From positions 1 to 7,184 of the forward strand of contig CANGML010000082.1 of the NCBI GenBank assembly GCA_947454585.1: a stretch of DNA of 7,184 nucleotides, in the 5' to 3' direction. Position 1 is the first letter of the stretch, and each line of letters starts with the position of its first letter. The notes under the pieces were generated by a model. It ran no database searches. It saw only the letters and a list, made by a program, of their open reading frames with translations, and was not told the origin of the DNA. Shown here piece after piece: positions 6,935 to 7,184 of this stretch. This DNA comes from Comamonadaceae bacterium. GTDB lineage: Bacteria; Pseudomonadota; Gammaproteobacteria; Burkholderiales; Burkholderiaceae_C. The translations under genes and the position numbers were made by a program.

Positions 6935-7184
6935 TTAAGGGTCATTCTCCTCAAACAAGGACTCGGTATACGGTTGAATTATCAATTCATCCACCTTGAG
7001 GCCTTGGGCTTGCCAGTCCTCCAACTTCATCAGCGAACCCACTCGCACACCCAGTAAACGTAGGCGACGCGTGAGGTCCACACGCTTGAGGCATTGGCCC
7101 GCTGCGAGACGAATGGCCTCGGCTTGGTTCACATGATCAGTGAGGGTTTGGTCGCGCGTGACGCTTTGAAAGTTGTCATAGCGC
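6935..7184 (-). CDS. dinB: DNA polymerase IV (DinB), C-terminal 82 residues (5' end beyond window)
   Basis: Only the end of the little-finger domain of this Y-family translesion polymerase is present. Recognisable pieces are RYDNFQSVTRDQTL (1-14 of the visible fragment) and VDLTRRLRLLGVRVGSLM (35-52), where the RxLGV pattern is typical of DinB. The C-terminal tail carries ESLFEEN just before the stop, resembling the QLxLF-type beta-clamp-binding peptide. The frame is open to the right edge, so the catalytic palm, fingers and thumb lie upstream. In E. coli dinB belongs to the SOS regulon, but any LexA site here would be outside the window. The stop is 2 nt from the in-frame GTG of the next gene, so read-through transcription into the sensing cluster is possible. 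Confidence 0.88.
   Translation of the reverse strand, partial: RYDNFQSVTRDQTLTDHVNQAEAIRLAAGQCLKRVDLTRRLRLLGVRVGSLMKLEDWQAQGLKVDELIIQPYTESLFEENDP

Noticed and set aside
6925..6945. Six-codon minicistron (MTLKSD) spanning the dinB stop as a leader peptide
   Set aside because: The GGAG before it is only about 1-2 nt from the ATG, it overlaps dinB out of frame, and no attenuator hairpin follows.
1..7184. tRNA, rRNA, CRISPR array, prophage or transposase gene
   Set aside because: No cloverleaf sequence, spaced direct repeats or transposase motifs were seen on either strand.

Overview
The window looks like a piece of a betaproteobacterial chromosome, most probably from the Comamonadaceae (a Limnohabitans/Rhodoferax-like relative). 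This rests on the protein styles (ValS N-terminus, long-form QueF, PhnD-like binding protein, GVAHEINNP-type kinase), moderately high GC and tight gene packing. The exact genus cannot be read from the sequence. There is no sign of a prophage, CRISPR array, rRNA or tRNA.

Layout. Positions 1-1784 (minus) hold the N-terminal 594 codons of valyl-tRNA synthetase (valS), which runs off the left edge. A 107-bp divergent intergenic region (1785-1891) separates it from a tightly packed plus-strand pair: yaaA (peroxide-stress protein, 1892-2665) and queF (preQ0 reductase of queuosine synthesis, 2674-3519). These converge, across only 11 bp, on a minus-strand cluster. Read in its own direction, that cluster is: the 3' end of dinB (DNA polymerase IV, 7184-6935), a PhnD-like periplasmic binding protein (start 6878 preferred, 6932 possible), a two-transmembrane sensor histidine kinase (6025-4610), and a response regulator with an HD-GYP-type output domain (4607-3531). 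The last three genes are 1-2 nt apart and almost certainly form one transcription unit.

How the genes work together. The PhnD-like protein has no permease or ATPase beside it. It is followed at once by a membrane kinase with a periplasmic domain, and then by a REC-HD-GYP regulator. The simplest reading is a sensing relay: the binding protein captures a small (possibly phosphonate- or phosphate-like) ligand, reports it to the kinase, and the regulator changes cyclic-di-GMP turnover or a related output. The HD-GYP domain keeps HD and HH, but has GFP for GYP and Glu where the last metal-binding Asp is expected.

The other notable feature lies in valS. A 96-bp imperfect palindrome (147-242), exactly 32 codons long, sits in frame between two conserved blocks of the catalytic domain. 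Its loop contains a string resembling dispersed repeats. It looks like a palindromic repeat that became protein-coding, similar in concept to the Rickettsia palindromic elements.
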